Shown: positions 63,917 to 64,000 of the stretch, piece after piece | How positions within the stretch are numbered: the first letter of the stretch is position 1 | Layout: each line of letters opens with the position of its first letter | From: Methylobacterium gnaphalii | GTDB lineage: Bacteria > Pseudomonadota > Alphaproteobacteria > Rhizobiales > Beijerinckiaceae | DNA: 64,000 bases | Direction of reading: 5' to 3' | Assembly (NCBI RefSeq): GCF_007992215.1 | Contig: NZ_BJZV01000006.1 | Location: 1-64,000 of the forward strand | The notes under the pieces: model-generated | The model's input: only the letters and a program-made list of their open reading frames with translations | Told to the model about the DNA's origin: nothing | Database searches by the model: none | Made by a program: the position numbers and the translations under genes

Positions 63917-64000
63917 TCAGGTGACCGCCCGGTGCCGGCGCGCGGCGTCGAGAGTGGGCGCGAGGGTGTTGGCGGCATTGGCCCCGCTTCGAGCGGAAGG
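63917..64000 (-). CDS. C-terminal end of a protein cut by the window edge
   Basis: Open frame from the edge down to a TGA at 63919-63917, encoding 27 residues rich in Ala/Arg (NAANTLAPTLDAARRHRAVT at the end). Too little is left to assign. It could be another member of the small-gene group at 63220-63851. Confidence 0.4.
   Translation of the reverse strand, partial: PSARSGANAANTLAPTLDAARRHRAVT

Overview
This is a high-GC chromosomal stretch from an alphaproteobacterium. It most likely comes from the Hyphomicrobiales, and within them Methylobacteriaceae (Methylobacterium/Methylorubrum). The pointers are the parABS locus next to mnmG-rsmG, divergent phaBA/phaR polyhydroxybutyrate genes, lptC-lptA-lptB followed by rpoN-hpf-ptsN, a ccmI-ccmE-ccmF-ccmH cytochrome c maturation run next to an OmpR-type two-component pair, a CpdR-like receiver, an IalB-family protein, an MXKDX repeat protein and a TCCTCATG...CGAGGA-type intergenic palindrome. 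The genus is an inference from gene content. I saw no tRNA, rRNA, CRISPR array, intact insertion sequence or integrase.

Layout. 1-4.9 kb: a possible tiny membrane protein, then mnmG, rsmG, parA and parB, with two parS centromere sites inside the rsmG reading frame. 5.2-8.7 kb: an Orn/Lys/Arg decarboxylase, a GNAT acetyltransferase and a lipoprotein with overlapping ends. 8.8-11.5 kb: an ECF sigma factor (SigF type) with its NrsF-like membrane anti-sigma factor, an MXKDX repeat protein and a DUF1223 protein. Two promoters with the same GTAAC(C/G)-N16-CGAA architecture probably tie these into one regulon. 11.6-16.1 kb: a CYP152-type P450, glyQ, chrA and a haloacid dehalogenase. 16.1-21.6 kb: a secreted beta-propeller protein, a small secreted protein, nhaA, the remains of an AHSA1/SRPBCC gene, a TlpA thioredoxin and argH. 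21.7-25.5 kb: small conserved proteins, an IalB-family protein, a HAD phosphatase and a zinc-ribbon/metallo-beta-lactamase-fold protein.

25.6-34 kb: a divergent PEP carboxylase homologue with altered active-site motifs, a four-gene overlapping operon (membrane protein, secreted Pro/Lys-rich protein, saccharopine dehydrogenase-like/DUF4166 protein, DUF985 cupin), and an aldo/keto reductase divergent from a LysR regulator with a 9-bp inverted repeat between them. 34.2-37.2 kb: phaB, phaA and phaR, for PHB synthesis and its control. 37.3-41.7 kb: a small protein, rpmF, a helix-hairpin-helix protein, RNase D and the lipopolysaccharide-export genes lptC, lptA and lptB. 42.2-45.4 kb: rpoN, hpf, ptsN and a small secreted protein. 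45.4-50.2 kb: a YdcF-like protein, ftsX, ftsE, a zinc-ribbon DUF3426 protein, hpt and a cpdR-like gene. 50.2-55.3 kb: ggt, a membrane protein, rlmN and a membrane diguanylate cyclase. 55.3-63.0 kb: ccmH, ccmF, ccmE and ccmI, then histidine kinase, response regulator and PepSY genes, all on the minus strand. The last kilobase has two small minus-strand genes and the tail of another.

Most of the window is conserved housekeeping. The points most worth a second look are the SigF-type promoter pair, the parS sites read in two different frames inside rsmG, the degenerate PEP carboxylase, the CYP152 enzyme with a substituted distal residue, the duplicated module in CcmI and the palindromic repeats inside the ccm cluster. 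I did not find a clearly undescribed defence, secretion or mobile system.
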